Positions 10,546-21,470 are shown, numbered from the stretch's first letter. The stretch: 64,000 bases of DNA from Neoarius graeffei (GCF_027579695.1 NC_083577.1:54433283-54497282), one strand, 5' to 3'. The notes: generated from the sequence alone by a model not told the origin. Made by a program: numbers and translations.

Positions 10546-12153
10546 GTGGTGCTTGAAAGTTTGTGGACCCTTTAGAATTTTTCTATATTTCTGCATAAAT
10601 ATGACCTAAAACATCATCAGATTTTCACACAAGTCCTAAAAGTAGATAAAGAGAACCCAGTGAAACAAATGACACAAAAATATTATACTTGGTCATTTAT
10701 TTATTGAGGGAAATGATCCAATATTACATATCTGTGAGTGGCAAAAGTATGTGAACCTTTGCTTTCAGTATCTGGTGTGACCCCCTTGTGCAGCAATAAC
10801 TGCAACTAAACGTTTGCGGTAACTGTTGATCAGTCCTGCACACCGGCTTGGAGGAATTTTAGCCCATTCCTCCGTACAGAACAGCTTCAACTCTGGGATG
10901 TTGGTGGGTTTCCTCACATGAACTGCTCGCTTCAGGTCCTTTCACAACATTTCGATTGGATAAAGGTCAGGACTTTGACATGGCCATTCCAAAACATTAA
11001 CTTTATTCTTCTTTAACCATTCTTTGGTAGAACGACTTGTGTGCTTAGGGTTGTTGTCTTGCTGCATAACCCACCTTCTCTTGAGATTCAGTTCATGGAC
11101 AGATGTCCTGACATTTTCCTTTAGAATTTGCTGGTATAATTCAGAATTCATTGTTTCATCAATGATGGCAAGCCGTCCTGGCCCAGATGCAGCAAAACAG
11201 GCCCAAACCGTGATACTACCACCACCATGTTTCACAGATGGGATAAGGTTCTTATGCTGGAATGCAGTGCTTTCCTTTCTCCAAACATAACGCTTCTCAT
11301 TTAAACCAAAAAGTTCTATTTTGGTCTCATCCATCCCCAAAAATTTTTCCAATAGCCTTCTGGCTTGTCCACATGATCTTTAGCAAACTGCAGATAAACC
11401 TCAATGTTCTTTTTGGAGAGCAGTGGCTTTCTCCTTGCAACCCTGCCATGCACACCATTGTTGTTCAGTGTTCTCCTGATGGTGGACTCATGAACATTAA
11501 CATTAGCCAATGTGAGAGAGACCTTCAGTTGCTTAGAAGTTACCCTGGGGTCCTTTGTGGCCTCGTCGACTATTACACGCCTTGCTCTTGGAGTGATCTT
11601 TGTTGGTCGACCACTCCTGGGGAGGGTAACAATGGTCTCGAATTTCCTCCATTTGTACACAATCTGTCTGACTGTGGATTGGTGGAGTCCAAACTCTTTA
11701 GAGATGGTTTTGTGACCTTTTCCAGCCTGATGAGCATCAACAATGTTTTTTTCTGAGGTCCTCAGAAATCTCCTTTGTTCGTGCCATGATACACTTCCAC
11801 AAACATGTGTTGTGAAGATCAGACTGTGATAGATCCCTGTTCTTTAAATAAAACAGGGTGCCCACTCACACCTGATTGTCATCCCATTGATTGAAAACAC
11901 CTGACTCTAATTTCACCTTCAAATTAACTGCTAATCCTAGAGGTTCACATACTTTTGCCACTCACAGATATGTAATATTGGATCATTTTCTTCAATAAAT
12001 AAATGACCAAGTATAATATTTTTGTCTCATTTGTTTAACTGGGTTCTCTTTATCTACTTTTAGGACTTGTGTGAAAATCTGACGTTTTAGGTCATATTTA
12101 TGCAGAAATATAGACAATTATAAAGGGTTCACAAACTTTCAAGCACCACTGTA
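10545..12153 (-). mobile_element. Tc1-like transposon, family B, copy 1
   Basis: Ends GTGGTGCTTGAAAGTTTGTG and ...CACAAACTTTCAAGCACCAC, inserted in a GATA array at TA. The transposase is on the minus strand. It is the same family and orientation as the copy at 12,809-14,429. Confidence 0.93.
10765..11787 (-). pseudogene. Tc1-like transposase, family B, copy 1 (frameshifted)
   Basis: Minus-strand gene of about 341 codons. The start MARTKEISEDLRKK is followed by a one-base T insertion near 11,746-11,752 that shifts the frame. YKWRKFETIVTLPRSGRPTK begins the next open piece. A one-base deletion near 11,340 breaks the first catalytic region (WGWMRPK against WTDETK in copy 2). A TGA at 10,942-10,944 replaces the Trp codon after PIEML. 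The remaining DNNPKHTS and PDLYPIE mark the D and E of a DD34E triad. At least three lesions mean that it is inactive. Confidence 0.9.
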
Positions 12154-12579
12154 GATAGATCGATACCCACCAAAGTGAAAGCGCTGTCAGCCGGCAACCG
12201 ACTGATGTTTGGGGGGGGGGGGGGGGGGGGGGGGGGGGCGTGTCGAGTCCCCGCGGCTAACGCGTCTACTTCCGTGTTCGGTTCGTAAATCGACGGCAAA
12301 ATCGGATTCCTTCACTGTTGGTTGGTCCGAAACTCTTCTCCTCTCTGTCCAACTGTAAATCAAGTTTTGTCTTGAAGTAAAAGGTAAGGGGAGTCCTAAT
12401 ACCTCTTTTGAATAATTCCATGCCAAAATAACCCTGGCGCCTATTTAAGGGGGACTAACCCGGGGCCCATCCCCCGTCCAATAAATAAATAAATAGCTAA
12501 ATAAATAATAATAAAAAAAAGTTTTAGTATTGAAGATACCGAGATATGTCCGCCGTTTTTATTTAATAAATAAGGTTTA
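12154..12579. other. Unique-looking spacer with a 28-base G run
   Basis: A run of 28 G bases spans 12,211-12,238. The rest shows no gene. The minus-strand frame with consecutive prolines is simply the complement of the G run. Confidence 0.6.
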
Positions 12580-12716
12580 ATTAGATTAGATTAGATTAGA
12601 TTAGATTAGATTAGATTAGATTAGATTAGATTAGATTAGATTAGATTAGATTAGATAGAACTTTATTGATCCCTTTGGGAGGGTTCCCTCAGGGAAATTA
12701 AAATTTCAGTAGCATG
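12580..12716 (-). mobile_element. Non-LTR retrotransposon 3' tail (antisense)
   Basis: A (TTAGA)n array at 12,580-12,655 adjoins ACTTTATTGATCCCTTTGGG and AGGGAAATTAAAATT. Read on the minus strand this is a body ending CAATAAAGT followed by (TCTAA)n, the usual layout of a fish LINE or LINE-mobilised tail with 3' terminal short repeats. The clade is not decidable. Confidence 0.6.
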
Positions 12717-12808
12717 ATTACAGGATAAACAGAGAATAGAATAGAAAAAAGAGAGAACTTCTAGATAAAGTCTTTAGAAAACTTCTAGATAAATAAAGTA
12801 TTTACATA

Positions 12809-14429
12809 TACAGTGGTGCTTGAAAGTTTGTGAACCCTTTAGAATTATCTATATTTCTGCATAAATATGACCTAAAACATCATCAGATTTTCACACAAGT
12901 CCTAAAAGTAAATAAAGAGAACCCAGTTAAACAAATGAGACAAAAATGGTATACTTGGTCATTTATTTATTGAGGAAAATGATCCAATATTACATATCTG
13001 TGAGTGGCAAAAGTATGTGAACCTTTGCTTTCAGTATCTGGTGTGACCCCCTTGTGCAGCAATAACTGCAGCTAAACGTTTGCGGTAACTGTTGATCAGT
13101 CCTGCACACCGGCTTGGAGGAATTTTAGCCCGTTCCTCCGTACAGAACAGCTTCAACTCTGGGATGTTGGTGGGTTTCCTCACATGAACTGCTCGCTTCA
13201 GGTCCTTCCACAACATTTCGATTGGATTAAGGTCAGGACTTTGACTTGGCCATTCTAAAACATTAACTTTATTCTTCTTTAACCATTCTTTGGTAGAACG
13301 ACTTGTGTGCTTCGGGTCGTTGTCTTGCTGCATGACCCACCTTCTCTTGAGATTCAGTTCATGGACAGATGTCCTGACATTTTCCTTTAGAATTCGCTGG
13401 TATAATTCGGAATTCATTGTTCCATCAATGATGGCAAGCTGTCCTGGCCCAGATGCAGTAAAACAGGCCCAAACCATAATACTACCACCACCATGTTTCA
13501 CAGATGGGATAAGGTGGTTCTGCTGGAATGCAGTGTTTTCCTTTCTCCAAACATAATGCTTATCATTTAAACCAAAAAGTTCTATTTTCGTCTCATCCGT
13601 CCACAAAACATTTTTCCAACAGGCTTCTGGCTTGTCCACGTGATCTTTTGCAAACTGCAGATGAGCAGCAATGTTCTTTTTGGAGAGCAGCGGCTTTCTC
13701 CTTGCAACTCTGCCATGCACACCATTGTTGTTCAGTGTTCTCCTGATGGTGGACTCATGAACATTAACATTAGCCAATGTAAGAGAGGCCTTCAGTTGCT
13801 TAGAAGTTACCCTGGGGTCCTTTGTGACCTTGCCAACTATTACACGCCTTGCTCTTTGAGTGATCTTTGTTGGTCGACCACTCCTGGGGAGGGTAACAAT
13901 GGTCTTGAATTTCCTCCATTTGTACACAATCTGTCTGACTGTGGATTGGTGGAGTCCAAACTCTTTAGAGATGGTTTTGTAACCTTAACCTTTTCCAGCC
14001 TGAGGAGCATCAACAACGCTTTTTCTGAGGTTCTCAGAAATCTCCTTTGCTCGTGCCATGATACACTTCCACAAACATGTGTTGTGAAGATCAGACTTTG
14101 ATAGATCCCTGTTCTTTAAATAAAACAGGGTGCCCACTCACACCTGATTGTCATCTCACTGACTGAAAACACCTGACTCTAAATTTCACCTTCAAATTAA
14201 CTGCTAATCCTAGAGGTTCACATACTTTTGCCACTCACTGATATGTAATATTGGATCATTTTCCTCAATAAATAAATGACCAAGTATAATATTTTTGTCT
14301 CATTTGTTTAACTGGGTTCTCTTTATCTACTTTTAGGACTTATATGAAAATCTGATGATGTTTTAGGTCATATTTATGCAGAAACATAGAAAATTCTAAA
14401 GGGTTCACAAACTTTCAAGCACCACTGTA
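12809..14429 (-). mobile_element. Tc1-like transposon, family B, copy 2 (nearly intact)
   Basis: About 1.62 kb with inverted ends TACAGTGGTGCTTGAAAGTT and ...CTTTCAAGCACCACTGTA, flanked by TA. It encodes an almost complete transposase on the minus strand. It lies 655 bp from copy 1 in the same orientation. Confidence 0.95.
13031..14059 (-). pseudogene. Tc1-like transposase, family B, one in-frame stop
   Basis: A 343-codon frame from ATG at 14,057-14,059 to TGA at 13,031-13,033, with one interruption: codon 25 is TAA (13,985-13,987), within an apparent 6-bp duplication giving AAAGGTTAAGGTTAC. The long open piece is 298 residues. Order: paired-type helix-turn-helix (GLHQSTVRQIVYKWRK), GRPTKI motif, second DNA-binding region (TIRRTLNNNGVHGRV), then catalytic D in VLWTDETKIE, D in MQQDNDPKHTS and E in SPDLNPIEMLW with 34 residues between the last two (DD34E). 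Tc1 transposases are about 340 residues, so length is normal. Apart from the stop I see no shift. Confidence 0.93.
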
Positions 14430-14436
14430 CAAATAT

Positions 14437-14906
14437 GGCGGCACAGTGGTGTAGTGGTTAGCACAGTTTACAAATTTGTGATGTCATACAATTTCAAAAC
14501 AATAATTTTCCAGCCCATGGTGGTGTAGTGGTGTAGTGTAGTGTAGTGGTTAGCGCTGTCGCCTCACAGCAAGAAGGTCCGGGTTTGAGCCCCGTGGCCG
14601 GCGAGGGCCTTTCCCTGTGGAGTTTGCATGTTCTCCCCGTGTCTGCGTGGGTTTCCTCCGGGTGCTCCGGTTTCCCCCACAGTCCAAAGACATGCAGGTT
14701 AGGTTAACTGGTGACTCTAAATTGACTGTAGGTGTGAATGTGAGTGTGAATGGTTGTCTGTGTCCGTGTGTCAGCCCTGTGATGACCTGGCGACTTGTCC
14801 AGGGTGTACCCCGCCTTTCGCCCGTAGTCAGCTGGGATAGGCTCCAGCTTGCCTGCGACCCTGTAGAAGGATAAAGCGGCTAGAGATAATGAGATGAGAT
14901 GAGATA
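14437..14906 (+). mobile_element. DANA/HE1-like SINE plus a short SINE head fragment
   Basis: The main copy covers about 14,515-14,906, with a GAGAT tail. Its head carries a local expansion of GTGTAGTG (three or four units) just before GGTTAGCGCTGTCGCC. A separate 32-bp head fragment (GGCGGCACAGTGGTGTAGTG, then GTTAGCACAG) sits at 14,437-14,468, separated by about 45 bases. Confidence 0.88.
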
Positions 14907-15111
14907 TGAAAAAAAGTCCAGCAGGAGAGGTATTGCACATTGTCCAGTATTGCCTTTTTGTCAGGCTAGGCTCCTGCTCCTTCCCGTCCTCTGTAGATAG
15001 ATAGACAAACAAATCGTTATGTGGGATTGAGCTGATGGATTTTCACAGGGCGCAGGAACTTCCTGCATCGACATAATAACATGCTGTATTCCCGGACTGC
15101 ACTGTAGACTA

Positions 15112-15217
15112 TAGATGTAAAGTGTGTTCGCCATCCTTTTATGTTTATGGTATCGTTAACACACGTGTGTTAACGATACCATAAACATAAAAGGATGGCG
15201 CACACACTTTACATCTA
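15112..15217. repeat. 106-bp near-perfect palindrome
   Basis: 53-base arms meet without a loop at ACACAC/GTGTGT (15,164/15,165). The only mismatch I find is T against G at the TTCGCC / GGCGCA position. It ends exactly where the MITE end CACAGCAAAATCCCC begins at 15,218. Confidence 0.9.
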
Positions 15218-15371
15218 CACAGCAAAATCCCCAGTGTTGAATTAACACCCAGAGTGTTGATTTAACACCCTACTGTGTTTATATGTGTCCAATTGGACAC
15301 AAATGAACTCTCAGTGGCGGCTGGCCCATAGGGGGCGCTCGGGCGCCGCCCTCCCAGATGTGGAGGGGAAA

Positions 15372-15376
<5 letters not shown>

Positions 15377-15424
<48 letters not shown>
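15377..15424. repeat. (TA)n microsatellite
   Basis: About 24 TA units inside the hAT-like element. Confidence 0.97.
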
Positions 15425-15426
<2 letters not shown>

Positions 15427-15839
15427 AATTTTATTATCAATGTCAGTTTTACTTAATAGTGTGTGTCTACATGCAATCTAAATTATTTAAACAACATTTC
15501 CACCAACTGACTCTCATTCAGCAGTGAATTTCCACCGACAGACTCGGATCATTTCTCTTCTTGGGTGCTCAACAAAGCGCCCCAGAAGTGCAGCGAAATA
15601 GCCAATCGTGTATGGTTGCTAGGGAAAAATAATAAATATTTGGCCAATCAGCATCGCCGAATGTAATGGTTTTGAGGCGCTGGAAATGTCGCCCCTGCTA
15701 CAGAAAATGTGGGAAATGTTTGGTTGCTATGGTGATAAACTTGAGGTCTCAGGTCAGAATCAGAACTTTTCTTTATTATTATTGTTAGTTTTGGTTAGTG
15801 TTGTCTCTCAGTTCTGAACTGGACAGTAACTTCAAATCC

Positions 15840-15894
15840 TTCACTCTCTCACACAGAAATCTTACCCTCATCTCTCACACACACACACACACAC

Positions 15895-15935
<41 letters not shown>

Positions 15936-16329
15936 GTCTCTCTGGTTAGAGGTGATGTTCAGAACTAGACTTTTGGTTCATATTGGGCAATAATCAGACA
16001 TCTTTCTTGTCATAGTTTGTATTCACAACAAGAGTATCAACACTGTTTCACTCCCCCTCTCTCTCTCGTTTCACAGAAATACACCTAGCTCAAAACACAC
16101 GCGCACACACCTCATTTCATAGTCACTCTCTCACACAGAAATCTTACGCTCACCTTAGAATCACACACACACACACCACCTCTCTCTCTCTCTCTCTCTC
16201 TCTCTCTTCATACAATCACTCAGTCCCACATTCACCTTAGAAACCTTCCCCCCCTCTCTCTCATTCACCCATTCACACACACACTCACTATCTCTCTCTC
16301 TCTCACTCACTCATTCACACACACACACA

Positions 16330-16376
<47 letters not shown>

Positions 16377-16451
16377 CATTTCATAGTCACTCTCTCACAG
16401 AAATCTTACGCTCACCTTAGAATCACACACATACACGCACACACACACACA

Positions 16452-16483
<32 letters not shown>

Positions 16484-16561
16484 TCATACAATCACTCAGT
16501 CCCACACTCACCTTAGAAACCTTCCCCCTCTCCCTCTCTCTCACTCACTCACTCACTCACT

Positions 16562-16622
<61 letters not shown>

Positions 16623-16670
16623 CATTTCATAGTCACTCTCTCACACAGAAATCTTACGCTCACCTTAGAA

Positions 16671-16721
<51 letters not shown>

Positions 16722-16728
16722 ACCACCA

Positions 16729-16760
<32 letters not shown>

Positions 16761-16866
16761 CATACAATCACTTTTCATACAATCACACACTCACTCACTC
16801 TCTCTCTCTCACACACACCTCATTTCATAGTCACTCTCTCACACAGAAATCTTACGCTCACCTTAG

Positions 16867-16901
<35 letters not shown>

Positions 16902-16904
16902 ACC

Positions 16905-16943
<39 letters not shown>

Positions 16944-17007
16944 CATACAATCACTCAGTCCCACACTCACCTTAGAAACCTTTCCCCCTCCCTCTCTCTC
17001 ACTCACT

Positions 17008-17064
<57 letters not shown>
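15840..17064. repeat. Higher-order minisatellite of (CA)n/(CT)n blocks
   Basis: A unit with CTCATTTCATAGTCACTCTC, then ACAGAAATCTTACGCTCACC, (CA)n, (CT)n and TTCATACAATCACTC is repeated. The CTCATTTCATAG landmark recurs at 16,111, 16,375, 16,621 and 16,819, so spacing is 264, 246 and 198 bp. A related but diverged unit begins near 15,840. Variation in length is in the dinucleotide runs. Confidence 0.9.
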
Positions 17065-17066
<2 letters not shown>

Positions 17067-17394
17067 TTGATTTGTATAGATTCAGCTGAACTCATACCCT
17101 TGCTGTAAACTTCTCTCAAGAACTTGAGTATTGTATTTGATACCGTTCCTTTCCAAAGCATAAATGGAGCCTAATAAAGCTGTAAATTGTTAATTTACTT
17201 TATCTGTAAAACTGCTGATTTTGAGAAGGAAATTAAATTATTATTGTGGAATTGTTGTCATTTTCTGACTGTTCATTTGAATGCTCATACTGGACTAGGC
17301 AGGGAAATCTATTGGCACACCGGCCCCACCAAGAATTTTTTTCACCAGTCGCCACTGCTGAAAGTGTTAATTCAACACTGGGGAATTTGCTGTG

Positions 17395-17699
17395 CATGTT
17401 CACAAATCAAAATGATAAGACGCTGCAGCAGGCTTACTGCGTTTGGGGGCTGAACCTCACAACTGCAGCTGGATAGGTCTGTGACAGATGTTGGTTTTTG
17501 CAATGGCTCTGAAGAAAATCTGCTTGAAATCCCCTGAGTCTTGGGAACTAAGACTTATTATAGGACTTGTTCATATGCAACTCACACAACCATTGTATCA
17601 TTATCTCAGTCTATTAGATAGAGATCAGGAGCTCAGATTGCAGTTACTGACTTTGTATTATAGACATGCAATTCTTGTTGTCTTTGTTTATAGTTATCT
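17395..17699. other. Stretch with no recognised feature
   Basis: No gene or repeat ends. AGGAGCTCAGATTGCAGTT near 17,630 also occurs at about 23,400. Confidence 0.4.
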
Positions 17700-18476
17700 C
17701 AGTTATTTTCAACTGCTTACACACATTTTCAAAGCTCTGTGTCTTTTTCTCAAAACTTTACACACAAATCCAACTATTGCTCACACGAAATGCAAAAAGC
17801 GCCCTATCTCCTGCGAAATGAAACACAGTATTCAGAATATTCTAAACACACCTCAGAAGCAAGCATTTGTCTCACGTCATAAACACATTTCCCATAGTAT
17901 CACATACGTGTGTATATCATTTACACACTGTTGCTCTAAATCTAAAGCTCTTTTGTTTTTATGGTTTTTTTTTAATATATTGCCATACAAGAATGAAAAT
18001 ACAGTATTATGCAAATAGAAGTCAACACAAGCAATATTGAAACCAAAAATATTAAATTTTCTGAATAAATCGGTTGCTGTTGTGAATGCAGTATTGTACA
18101 GCATATAAGAAAATAAGAAAGCAAAGTACACCAACCACCACATATACATATACGGCAACCAAAAAATAGACATGTATGAAAAAGTGTGTGTATTTGTGTG
18201 TTTGCTGATGGGGAGAGCAAGTTGGGTATGTATTTAGGATCAATATCTCCTCCGGGCTGGGTCTGGCCACAATATTTCATCAACATCGCATGCTATATTT
18301 TCTCTTGCCAAACATCGAGGAAAGAATCGTCTTGTGTGGCGTATCCAACCTTGGATTGAAGCAGCATCAATGTCACTACATGCTTCCTCCATTGCCTGGA
18401 GAAGTGTAAGGCGGGCATAGGGACGATGATCATACACTTTCCAACGCCATGTTGAGAAGAATTATTCGATCGGGTT
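17700..18476 (-). pseudogene. IS630/Tc1-type transposon, inverted 3' fragment
   Basis: This 777-bp segment is the reverse complement of 20,139-20,913 with few differences. On the minus strand it carries the last part of the transposase (YDHRPYARLTLLQAMEEACS and IQGWIRHTRRFFPRCLAREN) and the 3' flank ending in CAGTTATTTTCAACTGC. It keeps TGG at the position where the complete copy has TAG (20,172-20,174). The N-terminal two thirds of the gene are absent. It stops at GGGTTA, which is where the full element begins. Confidence 0.9.
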
Positions 18477-18852
18477 ACAGTTTTTTTCAATTGCTTACAC
18501 ACAAAACCTTTATATATTACACTATTTCTAAACTCTGTCACTCAAACTTCACAACTCCACCTCAAATCAGCAAAACCATAAACTAATTCTCAGCCTTGAC
18601 ACAGTTTTCAATTAGCTATTCACTTTCTGCAAATCAATACACACAATTCTCTACCTAACGCATGAAAGTCTAACAGGAAGTAACTTGATTTCCTATTTCA
18701 AACACAACCAGTCAAAATGCCACACTTATTCATCAGTGCCTCAGACTATGTCCTCATATGTGCAAACAATAATTGCTTTAATGAACACCAACCAATCACT
18801 GCCTGTCATAGGCCTATAAACAGGGTAAAGGTCAAGTTATCAGTCTTGAACA

Positions 18853-20375
18853 ATGGATAACAACAATGCAGAGAGAGCCAGGGGAGTCAGAGGAAGGCAC
18901 AGAGGACGACGAGGAGTTCGGGTTCGTGGAGGACACTTTGGAAGGGGAGCAGGAAGAGGAAGAGGACGAGGACGAGTTGAAGGAGGAAGGGACGAAGAAC
19001 CAAGAAGAATAGTCTCTGATGAGATTAGGGCTACTCTGATTGATCACTTGATCAATCATGGGTTGACCATGAGAGAGGCTGGACTCAGAGTCCAGCCCAA
19101 CTTGAGTCGATTTACAGTGGCAGCCATAATTCGAACTTTTCGAAATGAGAACAGGTATGCAACAATCACCAGTACTGTAATGTACATGTAATAGCCATTC
19201 CTGCATAGCTGTAAAATACATGTACTGTATACTATTGTAGCTCCAAGCATCCATTTTACTGCACTACACTGTATGAATGGTCACAGGGCAGTACAACCTT
19301 GACTTTATACAGCACTCTTACAGTACTACTGTATTTCTGAATTTTCTAGAGTGGAATGACAACAGCATCATGGAGGACGAGGTTGTATATTTTCACAAGA
19401 GCAGGAGACCGCAATTGTGAATATGGTTTTGGCAAATAATGCCATTAGAATCTGTGAGATTCAAAATCATATTTTGGAAGACATCACCATATTCAACAAT
19501 ATTGATGCTGTTAGTCTATCTACGATACATCGGGTCCTCCAGAGGAATCAGTTACGGATGAAGCAGCTGTACAGGGTCCCATTTGAAAGGAACTGTGACA
19601 GAGTCAAGAACCTGCGGCGTGACTATGTGGAGGTATGTACATAGCACTGCCAGTACATCAGACTTTCACCTGCTGAGACAGACTATTGTATTCTGCGTAT
19701 CCTAATCTATTATTTTGTCCAATACAGAGAATTTTGGAGATGGATGCCCACCCCATCCTCCATGAATACATTTATGTGGATGAGGTGGGATTCAACCTCA
19801 CAAAGTCAAGATGGAGGGGGAGAAACATCATTGGACAGAGGGCAATTGTCAATGTCCCAGGCCAACGTGGAGGAAATGTCACCATGTGTGCCGCCATAAC
19901 GCAGAATGGTGTCCTGCACCACCATGCAACACTTGGCCCCTATAACACTGGTCATATCCTAACATTTCTGGACAAAATTCATGGTATTCTTGCTCCAAAG
20001 GAAGAGAATCCAGAACAGGCAAGATTTGTGGTTATATGGGATAATGTCAGTTTTCATCGCTCCCAGCTGGTCCAAAATTGGTTTGTCAGCCATCCCCATT
20101 TTTCTGTTGTCAACCTGCCTCCATATTCACCATTTCTTAACCCAATCGAAGAATTCTTCTCAACATGGCGTTAGAAAGTGTATGATCATCGTCCCTATGC
20201 CCATCTTACACTTCTCCAGGCAATGGAGGAAGCATGTGGTGACACTGATGCTGCTTCAATCCAAGGTTGGATACGCCACACAAGACGATTCTTTCCTCGA
20301 TGTTTGGCAAGAGAAAATATAGCATGCGATGTTGATGAAATATTGTGGCCAGACCCAGCCCAGAGGAGAGATTGA
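18853..20375 (+). pseudogene. IS630-like DDE transposase, three exons, two in-frame stops
   Basis: Exon 1 18,853-19,154, exon 2 19,350-19,632, exon 3 19,728-20,375, with GT-AG junctions (ACAG/GTATGC, TCTAG/A, GAG/GTATGT, ACAG/A) and continuous phase. Residues 1-55 are very rich in RG (RGVRGRHRGRRGVRVRGG), then a helix-turn-helix (IRATLIDHLINHGLTMREAG). Catalytic residues: D in YIYVDEVGFNL, D in VIWDNVSFHRS, E in SPFLNPIEEFF with 35 residues between the last two. Two stops interrupt it: TGA at 19,357-19,359 (likely CGA mutated) and TAG at 20,172-20,174 where the neighbouring inverted copy has TGG. Intron placement is inferred from frame and consensus; it is otherwise full length. Confidence 0.85.
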
Positions 20376-21032
20376 TCCTAAATACATACCCAACTTGCTC
20401 TCCCCATCAGCAAACACACAAACACACACACTTTTTCATACATGTCTATTTTTTGGTTGCTGTATATGTATATGTGGTGGTTGGTGTACTTTGCTTTCTT
20501 TTTTTCTTATATGCTGTACAATACTGCATTCACAACAGCAACCGATTTATTCAGAAAATTTTATATTTTTGGTTCCAATATTGCTTGTGTTGACTTCTAT
20601 TTGCATAATACTGTATTTTCATTCTTGTATGGCAATATATAAAAAAACCCATAAAAACAAAAGAGCTTTAGATTTAGAGCAACAGTGTGTAAATGATATA
20701 CACACGTATGTGATACTATGGGAAATGTGTTTATGATGTGAGACAAATGCTTGCTTCTGAGGTGTGTTTAGAATATTCTGAATACTGTGTTTCATTTCGC
20801 AGGAGATAGGGCGCTTTTTGCATTTCGTGTGAGCAATAGTTGGATTTGTGTGTAAAGTTTTGAGAAAAAGACACAGAGCTTTGAAAATGTGTGTAAGCAG
20901 TTGAAAATAACTGTATAGGCCTATGACAGGCAGTGATTGGTTGGTGTTCATTAAAGCAATTATTGTTTGCACATATGAGGACATAGTCTGAGGCACTGAT
21001 GAATAAGTGTGGCATTTTGATTGGTTGTGTTT

Positions 21033-21199
21033 TAAAGATTTTTTTGGGGGGCTTTTTTCACCTTTATCGGATAGGACAGTGTAGAGACAGGAAATGAGCG
21101 GGAGACGGGGAGGGATTGGGAAATGACCTCAGGCCGGAATAGGACCCGGGTCTCTGGATTTATGGTATGGCGCCTTATCCACCTGAGCCACAACGTCCC
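21033..21199 (-). mobile_element. tRNA-derived SINE, family 2 (minus strand)
   Basis: On the minus strand it begins GGGACGTTGTGGCTCAGGTG, GATAAGGCGCCATACCA (A box side), then GACCCGGGTCCTATTCC (B box side), a body with TCATTTCCTGTCTCTACACT and an A-rich end. The 15-bp duplication TGATTGGTTGTGTTT lies at 21,018-21,032 and 21,200-21,214. It belongs to the same family as 54,021-54,201 and is unrelated to the common SINE. Confidence 0.93.
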
Positions 21200-21470
21200 T
21201 GATTGGTTGTGTTTGAAATAGGAAATCAAGTTACTTCCTGTTAGATTTTCGTGCGTTAGGTAGAGAATTGTGTGTATTGATTTGCAGAAAGTGAATAGCT
21301 AAATTGAAAACTGTGTCAAGGCTGAGAATTAGTTTATGGTTTTGCTGATTTGAGGTGGAGTTGTGAAGTTTGAGTGACAGAGTTTAGAAATAGTGCAATA
21401 TATAAAGGTTTTGTGTGTAAGCAATTGAAAAAAACTGTAAGCTCTGTCTTATGCGGCCCCTTACATTACC

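Larger units (their letters stand above)
15312..17357. mobile_element. hAT-like non-autonomous element packed with microsatellites
   Basis: Inverted ends CAGTGGCGGCTGG and CCAGTCGCCACTG. The CAGTGGCG end is of the kind found in hAT elements. I could not see a clean 8-bp target duplication (TGAACTCT against CTGAAAGT), so the superfamily is tentative. There is no transposase. About 60% of its length is (TA)n, (CA)n and (CT)n. Confidence 0.65.
15218..17394. mobile_element. MITE, split by a second element
   Basis: 30-bp inverted ends: CACAGCAAAATCCCCAGTGT at 15,218 and ACACTGGGGAATTTGCTGTG ending at 17,394, with GAATTAACAC and GTGTTAATTC just inside. About 95 bp of internal sequence is visible on the left, then the inserted element 15,312-17,357. 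Confidence 0.8.
18478..21437 (+). mobile_element. IS630/Tc1-type transposon with 341-bp inverted ends and an intron-bearing transposase
   Basis: TA duplicated at 18,476-18,477 and 21,438-21,439. Left end 18,478-18,818 and right end 20,914-21,437 are near-identical inverted repeats (the right one is 342 bp after removing a SINE and its target duplication). Termini read CAGTTTTTTTCAATTGCTTA. The transposase gene occupies 18,853-20,375. Just inside the right inverted repeat another terminus-like motif, GTGTAAGCAGTTGAAAATAA, ends at 20,913. Its partner is not found on the left, so the gene body may come from a related element captured between these ends. Confidence 0.85.

Noticed and set aside
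10369-10596. Minus-strand frame of repeated YLSI
   Set aside because: Translation of the (GATA)n microsatellite.
13290-14101. Plus-strand frames of 88, 72 and 153 codons
   Set aside because: Antisense shadows of the Tc1 transposase on the minus strand; the same shadows occur at 11,024-11,756.
15840-17064. Possible CRISPR-like or regulatory repeat array
   Set aside because: The units have no unique spacers; they are dinucleotide runs with a common linker, in a eukaryotic genome.
18853-19191. Arg/Gly-rich protein, considered as a host RNA-binding gene
   Set aside because: It continues by splicing into an IS630-like DDE transposase within TA-flanked inverted repeats, so it is the transposon's own N-terminus.
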